Assembly: GCF_003063335.1 (NCBI RefSeq)
Contig: NZ_NERX01000001.1
Span: forward strand, 372,001 to 436,000
Reading direction: 5' to 3'
DNA from: Limnohabitans sp. MMS-10A-192
GTDB lineage: Bacteria; Pseudomonadota; Gammaproteobacteria; Burkholderiales; Burkholderiaceae_C
DNA: 64,000 nt
In this document: positions 9,143 to 17,038 of the stretch, piece by piece
How positions within the stretch are numbered: position 1 is the first letter of the stretch
Layout of the letters: the number at the start of each line of letters is the position of its first letter
Made by a program: the position numbers and the translations under genes
Notes under the pieces: generated by a model
Told to the model about the DNA's origin: nothing
Database searches by the model: none
The model's input: the letters and a program-made list of their open reading frames with translations, nothing else

Positions 9143-10065
9143 ACTTTCAGCAACTCAAATCGGTGCGCGAAGCTGTGCGCTGCGGCTTCAACCTGACCGA
9201 GGTGGCCAACATGCTGTTCACCTCGCAACCCGGGGTGAGCCGCCAAATCCGCGAACTGGAAGACGAACTGGGCATCGAGATTTTTGTGCGCAACGGCAAA
9301 CGCCTGACCGGCCTCACACCGCCAGGCCAGGCGCTGCTGCCGCTGGTCGAGCAGATCTTGCTGGGGGCCGAGAACATCAAGCGCGTGGGCGATGACTTCA
9401 GCGCCAAGCTCAACGGCCAGCTGTCGGTGGCGGCCACGCACTCGCAGGCGCGCTATGCGCTGCCGCATGTGGTGCGCGACTTCAGGCAGTTGTTCCCCAA
9501 TGTGTCGCTGCACCTGCACCAAGGCTCGCCCAAGCAAGTGGCCGAAATGCTGCTCTCGGGCGAGGCCGACATCGGCGTGGCCACCGAAGCGCTGGCGCAA
9601 TACCCGCAGCTGGTGGCGCTGCCTTGCTACCGCTGGACGCACAGCATCGTGGTGCCACCCGACCACCCGCTGCTGGCGCACAGCGGGCCGGTGACGCTGG
9701 CGCAACTGGCGCAATTCCCGATCATCACCTACGAGCATGGTTACACCGGCCGCTCGCACATCGACGACGCCTTTGCCAAAGAAGGTTTGAGTCCTGATGT
9801 GGTGCTGACTGCCATGGACGCCGACGTGATCAAGACCTATGTCGAGCTGGGCATGGGCGTGGGCATCGTCGCGTCCATCGCGGTGGACCCCGACCGCGAC
9901 ACCCACCTGCGCCTGCTGGACGCCGGGCACCTGTTCGAGATCAACCAGACCCGCCTGGCCATCCGGCGCGGCGCATGGCTGCGCGGCTTTGCCTACAGCT
10001 TCATCGAGACCTTTGCGCCCACCCTCACGCGTGAGGCGGTGGAGCAGGCGTTGACCGCTAGCTGA
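9139..10065 (+). CDS. CysB/Cbl-like LysR-family transcriptional regulator
   Basis: A 308-residue LysR-type regulator. The N-terminal HTH includes LTEVANMLFTSQPGVSRQIRELEDELG (given in parts: LTEVANMLFTSQPGVS and RQIRELEDELG), diagnostic of the CysB/Cbl branch rather than generic LysR proteins. The C-terminal effector domain includes PTLAQ-like VTLAQLAQFPIITYEHGYTGR, a CysB sulfate/APS-site segment (here TYEHGYTGRS). It probably activates the ssu genes during sulfate limitation. It is the last gene of the operon, coupled by a 4-bp overlap. Whether it is the main CysB or an accessory Cbl/SsuR copy cannot be told. Confidence 0.88.
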   Translation: MNFQQLKSVREAVRCGFNLTEVANMLFTSQPGVSRQIRELEDELGIEIFVRNGKRLTGLTPPGQALLPLVEQILLGAENIKRVGDDFSAKLNGQLSVAATHSQARYALPHVVRDFRQLFPNVSLHLHQGSPKQVAEMLLSGEADIGVATEALAQYPQLVALPCYRWTHSIVVPPDHPLLAHSGPVTLAQLAQFPIITYEHGYTGRSHIDDAFAKEGLSPDVVLTAMDADVIKTYVELGMGVGIVASIAVDPDRDTHLRLLDAGHLFEINQTRLAIRRGAWLRGFAYSFIETFAPTLTREAVEQALTAS

Positions 10066-10087
10066 ACGGTCATTGTTGTAGGAGTCA

Positions 10088-10138
10088 GCCCTGCTGGCGA
10101 TCAGGCGCTTGTGAGGCGCTGATGATCGCTTGCAGGGC
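10088..10138 (+). terminator. long imperfect hairpin after the LysR gene (REP-like)
   Basis: Left arm 10088-10108 begins GCCCTGC and ends GCGC; right arm 10116-10138 begins GCGC and ends GCAGGGC, with a 7-base loop and small bulges. It starts 22 bases after the lysR stop and is preceded by TGTAGGAG, the look of pseudomonad-type REP sequences. There is no T-run, so it may protect mRNA rather than terminate. Confidence 0.45.
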
Positions 10139-10152
10139 AAGCGGCCACCTTT

Positions 10153-10191
10153 TTCACATTCGCATACCGGCTCTCAGGCCGCGCCAGGCCC
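10153..10191 (-). repeat. displaced 39-bp copy of the 3' end of the monooxygenase gene at 11636
   Basis: The stretch matches 11649-11687 at 38 of 39 bases in the same orientation. Read on the minus strand it encodes GLARPESRYANVKK, the C-terminal residues of the 11636-12985 protein. The stop codon is not preserved here. The two copies form direct repeats flanking about 1.46 kb that carries the Fic gene. Confidence 0.75.
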
Positions 10192-10218
10192 TTGTTGTCG
10201 GCAATGTCACGCCCTTAA

Positions 10219-10320
10219 CTTCGTCAGGCGCGTGATCAGCTTTCGCCCAATGTGGTGGCTGAATTCAAAGTTACCGGGCCAGCCTGGCAAGGACGTATCA
10301 ACAACGCGCAGAAAGACTGA
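10219..10320 (+). pseudogene. relic of a BrnA-like antitoxin (C-terminal part)
   Basis: A 33-codon frame with no credible start, preceded by an in-frame TAA at 10216, ends QLSPNVVAEFKVTGPAWQ followed by GRINNAQKD and TGA. Established BrnA/CopG-type antitoxins share the pattern LSPxVxxxFKxTGxGWQxRIN near their C-terminus. The N-terminal part and any BrnT toxin are absent, so this looks like a truncated remnant. Assignment is from motif memory only. Confidence 0.5.
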
Positions 10321-10495
10321 TTGCGGAAGCGTTCGCCAGAGTGATGTGCAGTCAGTGTCCTCTATTGACCGCAGCTTTTTTGTCGCCTGAACCTTGGCAG
10401 CTGGACTCGACCCTTGACGAAATTCAGGGGTTTTTACGGCTATTTATGGATATTTGTGGATATTCATGGCTATTTTTGCGGCTATATTCACTTCT

Positions 10496-11551
10496 ATGTT
10501 CAAAACAGACACCCTCCAGATCAGCCCCGAAGTGCTGTCGCTGATCGCCCAAATTGACGAGTTCAAAGGAGCTTGGCGAGCTTTGGGCTCACTGGCACCA
10601 GAGCGGCTGTTGGCATTGCGGCGTGTGGCCACCATCGAAAGCGTGGCCTCATCCACCCGGATTGAAGGCAGCAAACTGACCAATGCCGAGGTCGATGCCT
10701 TGCTTTCAAACATCAAGGTCAAAAAGTTCACCACAAGAGACGAGCAAGAAGTCGCGGGCTATGCCGATGTGATGGAACTGCTTTACGCATCCTGGGAACA
10801 CATTCCGTTCAACGAAAACCACATCCGTCAACTTCACCGTGACCTGCTTCAGTACAGCAACAAAGACACGCACCATCAAGGACATTACAAAAAAATCTCC
10901 AACAACGTCGCCGCCTTCAACGAAAAGGGCGAACAGGTGGCGGTGGTCTTTGAAACCGCTTCTCCGTTTGACACGCCACGCCTGATGCAAGAACTGGTGG
11001 ACTGGGTGCGCCATGCGCGTGACCACAAAACCCTGCACCCGCTGTTGATCGTCGCCGTCTTCGTCGTGGTTTTTCTGGAAATTCATCCGTTTGAAGACGG
11101 CAATGGCCGCTTGTCGCGCATCCTGACCACGCTGCTCATGCTCCAGTTTGGTTACAGCTATGTGCCCTACAGTTCACTCGAAAGCATCATCGAACAAAAC
11201 AAAGGCGGCTATTACATCGCCCTGCGACAAACGCAAGGCACCATTCGCACCGAGCAACCCAACTGGCAGCCTTGGCTGGTATTTTTCCTTTCATCGCTGG
11301 CCTCTCAAGTCAAACGCCTGGGTGAAAAAGTTGAACGCGAAAAAATGATGTCCCAGATGTTGCCCAAGCTCTCGGTTGATCTGCTGGCCTTGGTCAAGGC
11401 GCATGGCCAACTGACCACATCACAAGCCGAGCAACAAACTGGTGCCAACCGCGCCACCATCAAGGCGCACCTGGCCAAACTTGTCAAAGAGGGTCATCTT
11501 GCCAAGCACGGGGTGGGCCGGGGCACTTGGTATGAGGCCGCTGTGCGGTGA
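10496..11551 (+). CDS. Fic domain protein with inhibitory motif and C-terminal winged helix
   Basis: A 351-residue Fic protein. The catalytic motif HPFEDGNGRLSR begins at H197 and is intact, so AMPylation (or related nucleotidyl transfer) activity is expected. The class II autoinhibitory motif S/TxxxEG is present as STRIEG (S53-G58). The C-terminus (about 295-351, LTTSQAEQQTGANRATIKAHLAKLVKEGHL) looks like a winged-helix DNA-binding domain, as in many Fic-DOC regulators. The start is uncertain: ATG 10496 was chosen, ATG 10466 and TTG 10454 are in frame, and none has a good ribosome site. It is isolated between sulfur genes and flanked by direct repeats, suggesting acquisition. Confidence 0.88.
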   Translation: MFKTDTLQISPEVLSLIAQIDEFKGAWRALGSLAPERLLALRRVATIESVASSTRIEGSKLTNAEVDALLSNIKVKKFTTRDEQEVAGYADVMELLYASWEHIPFNENHIRQLHRDLLQYSNKDTHHQGHYKKISNNVAAFNEKGEQVAVVFETASPFDTPRLMQELVDWVRHARDHKTLHPLLIVAVFVVVFLEIHPFEDGNGRLSRILTTLLMLQFGYSYVPYSSLESIIEQNKGGYYIALRQTQGTIRTEQPNWQPWLVFFLSSLASQVKRLGEKVEREKMMSQMLPKLSVDLLALVKAHGQLTTSQAEQQTGANRATIKAHLAKLVKEGHLAKHGVGRGTWYEAAVR

Positions 11552-11573
11552 TTGGCCGCGTCTGATTTTTAAT

Positions 11574-11591
11574 TGCGGCGAATTCGCCGCA
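11574..11591 (+). terminator. palindromic terminator after the Fic gene
   Basis: TGCGGCG-AATT-CGCCGCA is a perfect 7-bp stem with a four-base loop 22 bases after the Fic stop, followed by TTTG. The minus side has ATTAAAAATC, so it may also serve the convergent monooxygenase gene. Confidence 0.45.
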
Positions 11592-11604
11592 TTTGAAAAG
11601 CCTG

Positions 11605-11630
11605 TGTCGGAGCTGAAGCTGCTGACCTAT
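11605..11630. repeat. single arm of family-A palindromic repeat (TGTCGG..GACCTA)
   Basis: A 26-base copy of the element also seen at 21730-21755 (23 of 26 bases identical by eye) and 31305-31328. It lies between the convergent Fic and monooxygenase genes. Only one arm is present, so it would not form the hairpin seen at the other two sites. Confidence 0.55.
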
Positions 11631-11635
11631 AGAAA

Positions 11636-12985
11636 TCACGCCGCTTTCTTCACATTCGCATACCGGCTCTCAGGCCGCGCCAAGCCCAGGTTCTCGCGCA
11701 GGGTGCTGCCTTCGTAGGCGGTGCGAAACAGGCCACGGCGTTGCAGCTCGGGGATCACCAGATCCACAAAGTCGTTCAGCGATTCGGGCAGCACGGGCGG
11801 CATCACGTTGAAGCCGTCGGCTGCGCCGTTTTCAAACCACTCCTGAATCGTGTCGGCGATCTTGGCCGGGGTGCCCACGACCACCAGGTGGCCGCGCGCG
11901 CCGGCCAAATATTCGTAGAGCTGGCGGATGGTGTACTTCTCGCGCCGGGCCAGCTCGATCACCACATGGGCGCGGCTGTTGATGCCCTTGGGCGGCTCGG
12001 GGTAGTAGGGCGGTGGGGCATCCAGGTCCCACTTTTGCAATTCGTCCAAAGGCCAGAACGGGGCCAGCGTGCCCAGCCCGACCGAGGGGTGAATCAGCTT
12101 TTGCAGCGCGGCCCATTTGGCATCGGCTTCTTCTTGTGTGCGGCCCACCACGGGCGAGATGCCGGGCAAGACCAGCAGCTGGTCAGGCGTGCGGCCATAT
12201 TTGGGCAAGCGGCCTTTCACATCGGCATAAAAGGCTTGCGCTTCGGCCAGGCTCGTCCAGGCTGTGAAGATGGCCTCGGCGGTGGCGGCGGCCAGCTCCT
12301 TGCCGTCTTCACTGGAACCCGCCTGCACGATGACCGGGTGGCCTTGCGGTGGCCGCTCGATGTTGAGCGGGCCTGATACCTTGAGGTGCTTGCCCACATG
12401 GTTGAGCTTGTGCAGCTTTTGCGGATCAAAGTAAACGCCGGTCTCTTTGTTGCGGCTGAAGGCATCGTCTTCAAAACTGTCCCACAGGCCTTTGACCACG
12501 TCCACAAACTCGTGGGCGCGTTCGTAGCGCGTGGCCGGGTCGGGGTGCGCGTCCAACCCAAAGTTGCCATACACCGCCTCGGCGCTGGTGGTCACCACGT
12601 TCCAGGCGGCGCGGCCTTTGCTGATGTGGTCGAGCGACGCGAATTTGCGCGCCAGCAAAAACGGGTCTTCGTAGGTGGTCGATGCGGTGGCCACAAAGCC
12701 AATGTGCTTGGTCACGGCAGACAGCGCGGCCCACAGCGTGACCGGCTCGAAGTGCGACACGCGCCCTTGGCGGCTGAACGACTCGTCATCGCCCTGGTGC
12801 CAGATGCCGGGGCTGTCGGCCACAAACACCTGATCGAACAGGCCGCGTTCGGCGGTCTGCGCGACTTCGATGTAGTGGTCGATGTTGATGCCCGAATCGG
12901 CCTGCGAGCCGGGGTGCCGCCAGGCGGCAATGTGGTGGCCCGTGGGCATGATGAAAGCGCCCAGCCGGAGTTGTTTCTTGCTCAT
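11636..12985 (-). CDS. DszA/NtaA/SnaA-type FMNH2-dependent monooxygenase (paralogue 2)
   Basis: A 449-residue luciferase-like monooxygenase. It shares with the 7778-9142 protein the segments LRLGAFIMPTGHHIAAWRHP, ARKFASLDHISKGRAAWNVV, HPVIVQAGSSEDG, PGISPVVGRTQEEA and DLVIPELQRRGLFR. Known relatives act on dibenzothiophene sulfone, nitrilotriacetate or pristinamycin; an organosulfur substrate is inferred from location. The start MSKKQLR at 12985 was chosen over an upstream frame extension because family members begin with the LxLGAF strand. It is divergent from the dioxygenase at 13170. Its last 13 codons are duplicated at 10153-10191. Confidence 0.85.
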   Translation of the reverse strand: MSKKQLRLGAFIMPTGHHIAAWRHPGSQADSGINIDHYIEVAQTAERGLFDQVFVADSPGIWHQGDDESFSRQGRVSHFEPVTLWAALSAVTKHIGFVATASTTYEDPFLLARKFASLDHISKGRAAWNVVTTSAEAVYGNFGLDAHPDPATRYERAHEFVDVVKGLWDSFEDDAFSRNKETGVYFDPQKLHKLNHVGKHLKVSGPLNIERPPQGHPVIVQAGSSEDGKELAAATAEAIFTAWTSLAEAQAFYADVKGRLPKYGRTPDQLLVLPGISPVVGRTQEEADAKWAALQKLIHPSVGLGTLAPFWPLDELQKWDLDAPPPYYPEPPKGINSRAHVVIELARREKYTIRQLYEYLAGARGHLVVVGTPAKIADTIQEWFENGAADGFNVMPPVLPESLNDFVDLVIPELQRRGLFRTAYEGSTLRENLGLARPESRYANVKKAA

Positions 12986-13169
12986 GTTCTGTCCAGTCAA
13001 AAAGTTGAAGAGACAGGCATTCTTGGGCGAGCAACACGCACGCACAACGAAGCAAATGGTATGAAAAAGCGCGCTGCTGATTTCCGGATAAGCATGCGCC
13101 AAAAGCTTCTTTGACCTGAGCGCCAATGGTTTTTAAGGTAGAGCCATCTCATCAAGAAAGGAACACGAG

Positions 13170-14039
13170 ATGTCCAAACTCAACGACTTGCCCCAGCACT
13201 ACACCAGCTTTGCGGTGGAGCCCTATACGCCCACCATCGGCGCCACCATCCACGGCCTGGATCTGTCCAAGCCTCTAAGCGATGTGGCCAAGACCGAACT
13301 GAAAGATGCGCTGGCCCGCCACGAAGTCATCTTCTTCCGCGACCAAACCATCACGCCCGCCCAACAGGTGGAGTTCACCCGCATCTTTGGCCATGTGAAC
13401 GAGGTCAAAGCCTTCTTTCCGCGCGTGGAAAACCAGCCCGAGATCGAGATTGTGGAAAGCACCGCCGAGCGCCCCAGCGCCGCCAACAACTGGCACGCCG
13501 ACATCACCTGGCGTGACAACCCACCCGTGGGCACCAGCCTGTATGCGCAAGTCATCCCGGCCAGCGGTGGCGACACCATTTGGTCAAGCCTGACCACCGC
13601 CTATGAGCAACTGCCAGCCGAGTTCAAGGCCTACCTGGAAACACTTACCGCCGTGCACACCTGGGAGATCAGCCGCTGGACCGAATACCTGCTGGGCAAA
13701 GACAGCAGCGGCCAACAACTGGCCGAGGCCCGCGCCAAATACCCGCCGGTGGAACATCCCGTGGTGCGCGTGCACCCCGTCACCGGCAAAAAGATTTTGT
13801 ATGTGAACCCCACCTTCACCAGCCACATCAAAGGCCTGCCCCGCGCCCAGAGCGACGCGCTGCTCACGCAGCTGTATGCGCTGATCACCGTGCCCGAATA
13901 CCAGGCGCGCTTGCGCTGGCAGCCCAACACCTTGGCCGTGTGGGACAACCGATCCACCCAACACTACGCCGTGGGCGATTACTTTCCGCAGCACCGCAAA
14001 CTGCACCGCATCACCTTCACAGCGGATCAGGCTTTCTGA
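13170..14039 (+). CDS. TauD/TfdA-family Fe(II)/2-oxoglutarate dioxygenase (taurine dioxygenase or alkylsulfatase AtsK-like)
   Basis: A 289-residue non-heme iron dioxygenase. Iron ligands are visible as H109-x-D111 (NNWHADITW) and H265 (TQHYAVGDY), with R280 (LHRITF) in the position of the 2-oxoglutarate-binding arginine. IPASGGDTIW is a strong TauD/AtsK hallmark. It releases sulfite from taurine or sulfate from alkyl sulfates in characterised relatives; which applies here is undecided. The ASGGDT segment and the two-permease importer at 18033-21669 make AtsK a serious alternative. GAAAGGA precedes the start. It is divergent from the monooxygenase, sharing a 184-base control region. Confidence 0.87.
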   Translation: MSKLNDLPQHYTSFAVEPYTPTIGATIHGLDLSKPLSDVAKTELKDALARHEVIFFRDQTITPAQQVEFTRIFGHVNEVKAFFPRVENQPEIEIVESTAERPSAANNWHADITWRDNPPVGTSLYAQVIPASGGDTIWSSLTTAYEQLPAEFKAYLETLTAVHTWEISRWTEYLLGKDSSGQQLAEARAKYPPVEHPVVRVHPVTGKKILYVNPTFTSHIKGLPRAQSDALLTQLYALITVPEYQARLRWQPNTLAVWDNRSTQHYAVGDYFPQHRKLHRITFTADQAF

Positions 14040-14080
14040 TCCCAACCAGTTGTCTCCTGAACCTTGGCGGGTTCATTTGG

Positions 14081-14107
14081 CCCACGGCGAAAGCCGTGGG
14101 TTTTTTT
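14081..14107 (+). terminator. strong intrinsic terminator after the TauD-like gene
   Basis: CCCACGGC-GAAA-GCCGTGGG is a perfect 8-bp stem with a GNRA tetraloop followed directly by seven T. It ends transcription from the sulfur gene and isolates the defence-like island that follows. Confidence 0.9.
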
Positions 14108-14391
14108 GTTTGTGGGGTGGAGATTGAGAGGCGTTGAGGTGATGGATTTGATGGATTTATAGGTTCGGGATTTGGGCAGAATTATGCGTAATCAAAGTCA
14201 CTTAAAAACTGGCAAGAGACATTCAGGTTTCTGCCGTGACGTGCAGTTCCCGACCCATGGCGGACCTAGCGGCCATCAAAGTCCTGTCATTCAAGAATCA
14301 ATGATGTCGCTTCGGCAGTCGTTCCGTGACGATGTAAACGCGTGGAGTGCATCGCCGGACGGAAACAGCGAGACATTCCAGAGGGGATAAT
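14108..14391 (+). other. non-coding leader of the defence-like island
   Basis: The composition shifts to a lower GC content here. A short tandem GATGGATTT doublet lies near 14140-14158. A frame of about 70 codons ending at 14390, directly before the ATPase start, has no recognisable domain and no good ribosome site. The region probably holds the promoter of the three-gene island, but no convincing -35/-10 pair stands out. Confidence 0.4.
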
Positions 14392-16104
14392 ATGAAGGTA
14401 GTCTATCTAGGCACCGCTAGCCGACGAAACATGCCGCCTCCGAGCTTGGAGGGAGATGTCATCGAGCTTTTCTGGAACAACTGGAATGACTACGGATATC
14501 AGACAAGCTTCCCCACTACCTGCCGCATAAAAGGCAAGCTTGTAGAGCTTGGCCTCATCCGGCTGCTAGTCGATGGTAAACACTATACGTGCGCCTATCT
14601 AGACCAATTGCTCGCCAAGGGTTGGGACGGTGTATTTCCAATACCAGATACAGACTACATATCCATCCCGTCAGAGATCGCTTTCTATGAGCAGCTGGAG
14701 GGTGCGGTTGGCTATCGCATCGCGACTCGAGTGGCGAAGGCTCTACATGACGCAAGCTATCTTGTCCGAGTTGTGGATGACGAAACCGCCAAAAGACTTG
14801 TGGAAACCGAGGGCTTCAAGAATTCACTTCAGCGCGAACGCGGTAGCACCAAGGCATACCTGGACGGTTGGAAGATCCTCGAACGGCAAGCCATAGCGGT
14901 GCTAGACCTGGGGTTCCGGTACAAGGACATCTTCGGCAAGACAGCCACTCTGAACCTAAAGTTTCAGGCAGACAGCCCCCTGCCGCATGACGTGAATGTC
15001 TTGATCGGCGCAAACGGATCCGGCAAATCGAGGGTCCTTCATCAAATGGTCGACGACTGGATGACTCAGAGCAAAGATGACGAGCTTGGATTTATCAGCA
15101 AGCCCAATCTGAATCAACTGGTCGTGGTTTCCTACAGCCCCTTCGAGCGCTTTCCGGTCGACTACCAGCCAAACTCAGTCCAAGACTCACTGGCCTATCG
15201 CTACTTTGGCTTTCGCGGCCGCTCCGCGCCAAGCGAGTCGAACAAACGGGGAAAAATTCGGCTTTCGCATGACTTCCCAAAGAGCAACGCTGCGGAAGGC
15301 TTGGTTGCCTGTCTGTCTGACGACAAGCGCTATCGGGCGATCCGAGATTGGGCTCACAAGGTGAAGACCGTCGAGCGCGTGCTGTTATCTGCGTTTGACT
15401 TCGACTTCGCTGCCGTGGATGTGTCAGCCAGCAAGCGTCCGCAAATCTTTTACAGCGAGACAGATGACGTGAACCCGCTCAGCATAGAGATCGGTGACGG
15501 TGACGATCTCAGAAGATTTATCCCTATCACTTCAGGTCACGTTGCTAAGTTGAAAGACGAGGCCTTGCGCAAGTGGATCTTGCCAAAAAATGGCGTCACA
15601 TTCTTTAAGAACGGCTCTCCGGTCGAACTCAGCTCTGGCCAACGACTCTTTGCGTACATCGTCATCAACATTCTGGGCGTGATAAGACGTAACAGCCTGA
15701 TCCTCGTCGACGAACCCGAACTCTACCTTCATCCCACTCTGGAGATCCAGTTCGTCGACATGCTCAAGAAAATTCTGTCGCAGTTCAACTCGAAGGCACT
15801 TCTGGCAACGCATTCACTTGTAACGGTCCGAGAAATTCCTGCGGACTGCGTCCATGTGTTCGAGCGGACTGATGACAATGAAGTCGTCGTAAAGCATCCA
15901 CCTTTCCAGACCTTCGGAGGAGATGTTCAACGCATTTCCTCGTACGTCTTTGGGGATCGATCCGTATCCAAGCCCTTCGAACGATGGATAGCAGAGCAGA
16001 TTGAGGAGCTTGGGTCGGGTGGAGCGCTACTAGAAGCACTCGGCGATGAGCTAAATGAGGAATTGATCGTACAGATCAAGGCCATGGAGCGCGGCCAATG
16101 GTGA
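14392..16104 (+). CDS. PtuA-like ABC/RecF-type ATPase of a putative Septu-family defence system
   Basis: A 570-residue ATPase with one SMC/ABC-like nucleotide-binding core: Walker A GANGSGKS (206-213), ABC signature-like LSSGQR (413-418), Walker B LILVDEPELYLHP (D440, E441) and switch H474 in ATHS. The first 180 residues are a separate region without a recognised domain. No transmembrane segment is seen, so it is a soluble ATPase. The gene overlaps a downstream HNH nuclease gene, the defining pair of Septu (PtuA-PtuB) and of some retron effectors. No reverse transcriptase is nearby. Base composition is poorer in GC than the flanks by eye, suggesting transfer. GAGGGG precedes the ATG. OLD-family or other AAA_15 ATPases are alternatives. 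Confidence 0.8.
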   Translation: MKVVYLGTASRRNMPPPSLEGDVIELFWNNWNDYGYQTSFPTTCRIKGKLVELGLIRLLVDGKHYTCAYLDQLLAKGWDGVFPIPDTDYISIPSEIAFYEQLEGAVGYRIATRVAKALHDASYLVRVVDDETAKRLVETEGFKNSLQRERGSTKAYLDGWKILERQAIAVLDLGFRYKDIFGKTATLNLKFQADSPLPHDVNVLIGANGSGKSRVLHQMVDDWMTQSKDDELGFISKPNLNQLVVVSYSPFERFPVDYQPNSVQDSLAYRYFGFRGRSAPSESNKRGKIRLSHDFPKSNAAEGLVACLSDDKRYRAIRDWAHKVKTVERVLLSAFDFDFAAVDVSASKRPQIFYSETDDVNPLSIEIGDGDDLRRFIPITSGHVAKLKDEALRKWILPKNGVTFFKNGSPVELSSGQRLFAYIVINILGVIRRNSLILVDEPELYLHPTLEIQFVDMLKKILSQFNSKALLATHSLVTVREIPADCVHVFERTDDNEVVVKHPPFQTFGGDVQRISSYVFGDRSVSKPFERWIAEQIEELGSGGALLEALGDELNEELIVQIKAMERGQW

Positions 16105-16937
16105 TGCCTCTCCCTCAGCCAGCCACGAGCAGCATTCAGATCATTGATGATCTCGTAGCCGAACGGCAAAACGGTAAGAATGCCGCCTTCTTCAATGGAA
16201 TCCACGCCGAGTGGCGAACAAGAGTCCAGGACTATGTCGCCCAATGCGGCTCACCTGAGTTCATTCACGATTGGCCCGCAGTCGCGCATAAGAAGAAGTC
16301 CTTCCTCAATCTATATCTGTCTTCCAGGGTAGGTTCGACGCAAGCGACGATGCTGGACCTGCTTGACGATCACGAACTCACCCTCTGTCCAGCCTGTGGA
16401 GAGGCGGGACGCCCCAACACACTGGATCACTATCTTCCAAAGGGACGCTACCCGCACTTTTGCGTCACGCCGTTGAACCTCTTTCCCATGTGCGATGCAT
16501 GCCAGAAGGAGAAGCTTGAGAAAACCGGAGATGCGAACTCCCCCCGCTTCTTTGTTCATCCCTATTTCGATGTCTTCGTCGCGCAGCGTGTCCTGGAACT
16601 AAGCATCCACCGTCCCTACGACAAACCAACGTTTGCATTGTCCGTACGTCCGGGCTTGACTGTGGCGCAGACCGCGCTCATAACCAGCCATGTTCGCGAA
16701 CTCGCCATCGAGCAGAGGTATGCACACTTCTTTCGAGGGCAACATCGAAGGCTACTGAGGCTGGTGAACGAGATGCGATCAAACGACCAGAATGTGCAAA
16801 TGAATCTAGCTGCATTCAGGGATAGTTACTCGGACCCTAGTGAAAACTCTTGGGAACACGTTTTCTATTGTGCTGTGCTGGCGGACGCAAACCTCCTCGA
16901 CTACCTTGAAAACTCGCAACTGCCAGACTATCCCTAG
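16098..16937 (+). CDS. PtuB-like HNH endonuclease of a putative Septu-family defence system
   Basis: A 279-residue protein with a zinc-supported HNH core: C97-P-A-C100, D110-H111 (LDHYLPKG), N127 (LNLFP) and C132-x2-C135. In HNH enzymes the DH histidine is the catalytic base and the Cys pairs bind structural zinc. The N-terminal 90 and C-terminal 140 residues are not recognised. It starts inside the end of the ATPase gene (7-base overlap; ATG 16104 is an alternative giving TGATG), so the two proteins are probably made in fixed ratio and act together, the ATPase sensing infection and this subunit cutting DNA or RNA. That functional statement comes from the Septu family, not from this sequence. 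Confidence 0.78.
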   Translation: MVMPLPQPATSSIQIIDDLVAERQNGKNAAFFNGIHAEWRTRVQDYVAQCGSPEFIHDWPAVAHKKKSFLNLYLSSRVGSTQATMLDLLDDHELTLCPACGEAGRPNTLDHYLPKGRYPHFCVTPLNLFPMCDACQKEKLEKTGDANSPRFFVHPYFDVFVAQRVLELSIHRPYDKPTFALSVRPGLTVAQTALITSHVRELAIEQRYAHFFRGQHRRLLRLVNEMRSNDQNVQMNLAAFRDSYSDPSENSWEHVFYCAVLADANLLDYLENSQLPDYP

Positions 16938-17038
16938 CTGACCGTCTAGTTGTTACTTGCCGGCCTACAGAAACCGAATTGATCCGCCTGCAAGAACTCT
17001 GGTCAAAGCTTCTAACTTTTGACTGCGCTTTGGTCTTT

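Larger units (their letters stand above)
10066..10495 (+). other. gene-poor patchwork between the LysR gene and the Fic gene
   Basis: No intact gene was found. In order it holds a strong hairpin after the LysR gene, a 39-bp copy of the 3' end of the monooxygenase gene at 11636, a relic matching the C-terminus of BrnA antitoxins, an 18-base segment resembling 14051-14068, and an AT-rich run of GGCTAT/GGATAT near-repeats at 10438-10487 just before the Fic start. The mixture suggests repeated insertion and deletion. Confidence 0.6.

Noticed and set aside
10381-10398. An 18-base segment (TGTCGCCTGAACCTTGGC) nearly identical to 14051-14068, which could mark a second boundary of a mobile segment.
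   Set aside because: One mismatch in 18 is about what chance allows for some pair in 64 kb, and the flanks do not align further.
14172-14390. Frame of about 70 codons ending just before the PtuA-like start.
   Set aside because: No ribosome site, no domain, and the codon use is unlike a gene; the start would be TTG or a late ATG. Kept only as a note in the leader description.
14392-16104. Reading the ATPase and HNH genes as retron effectors.
   Set aside because: No reverse transcriptase frame or msr/msd-like structure was found on either side.
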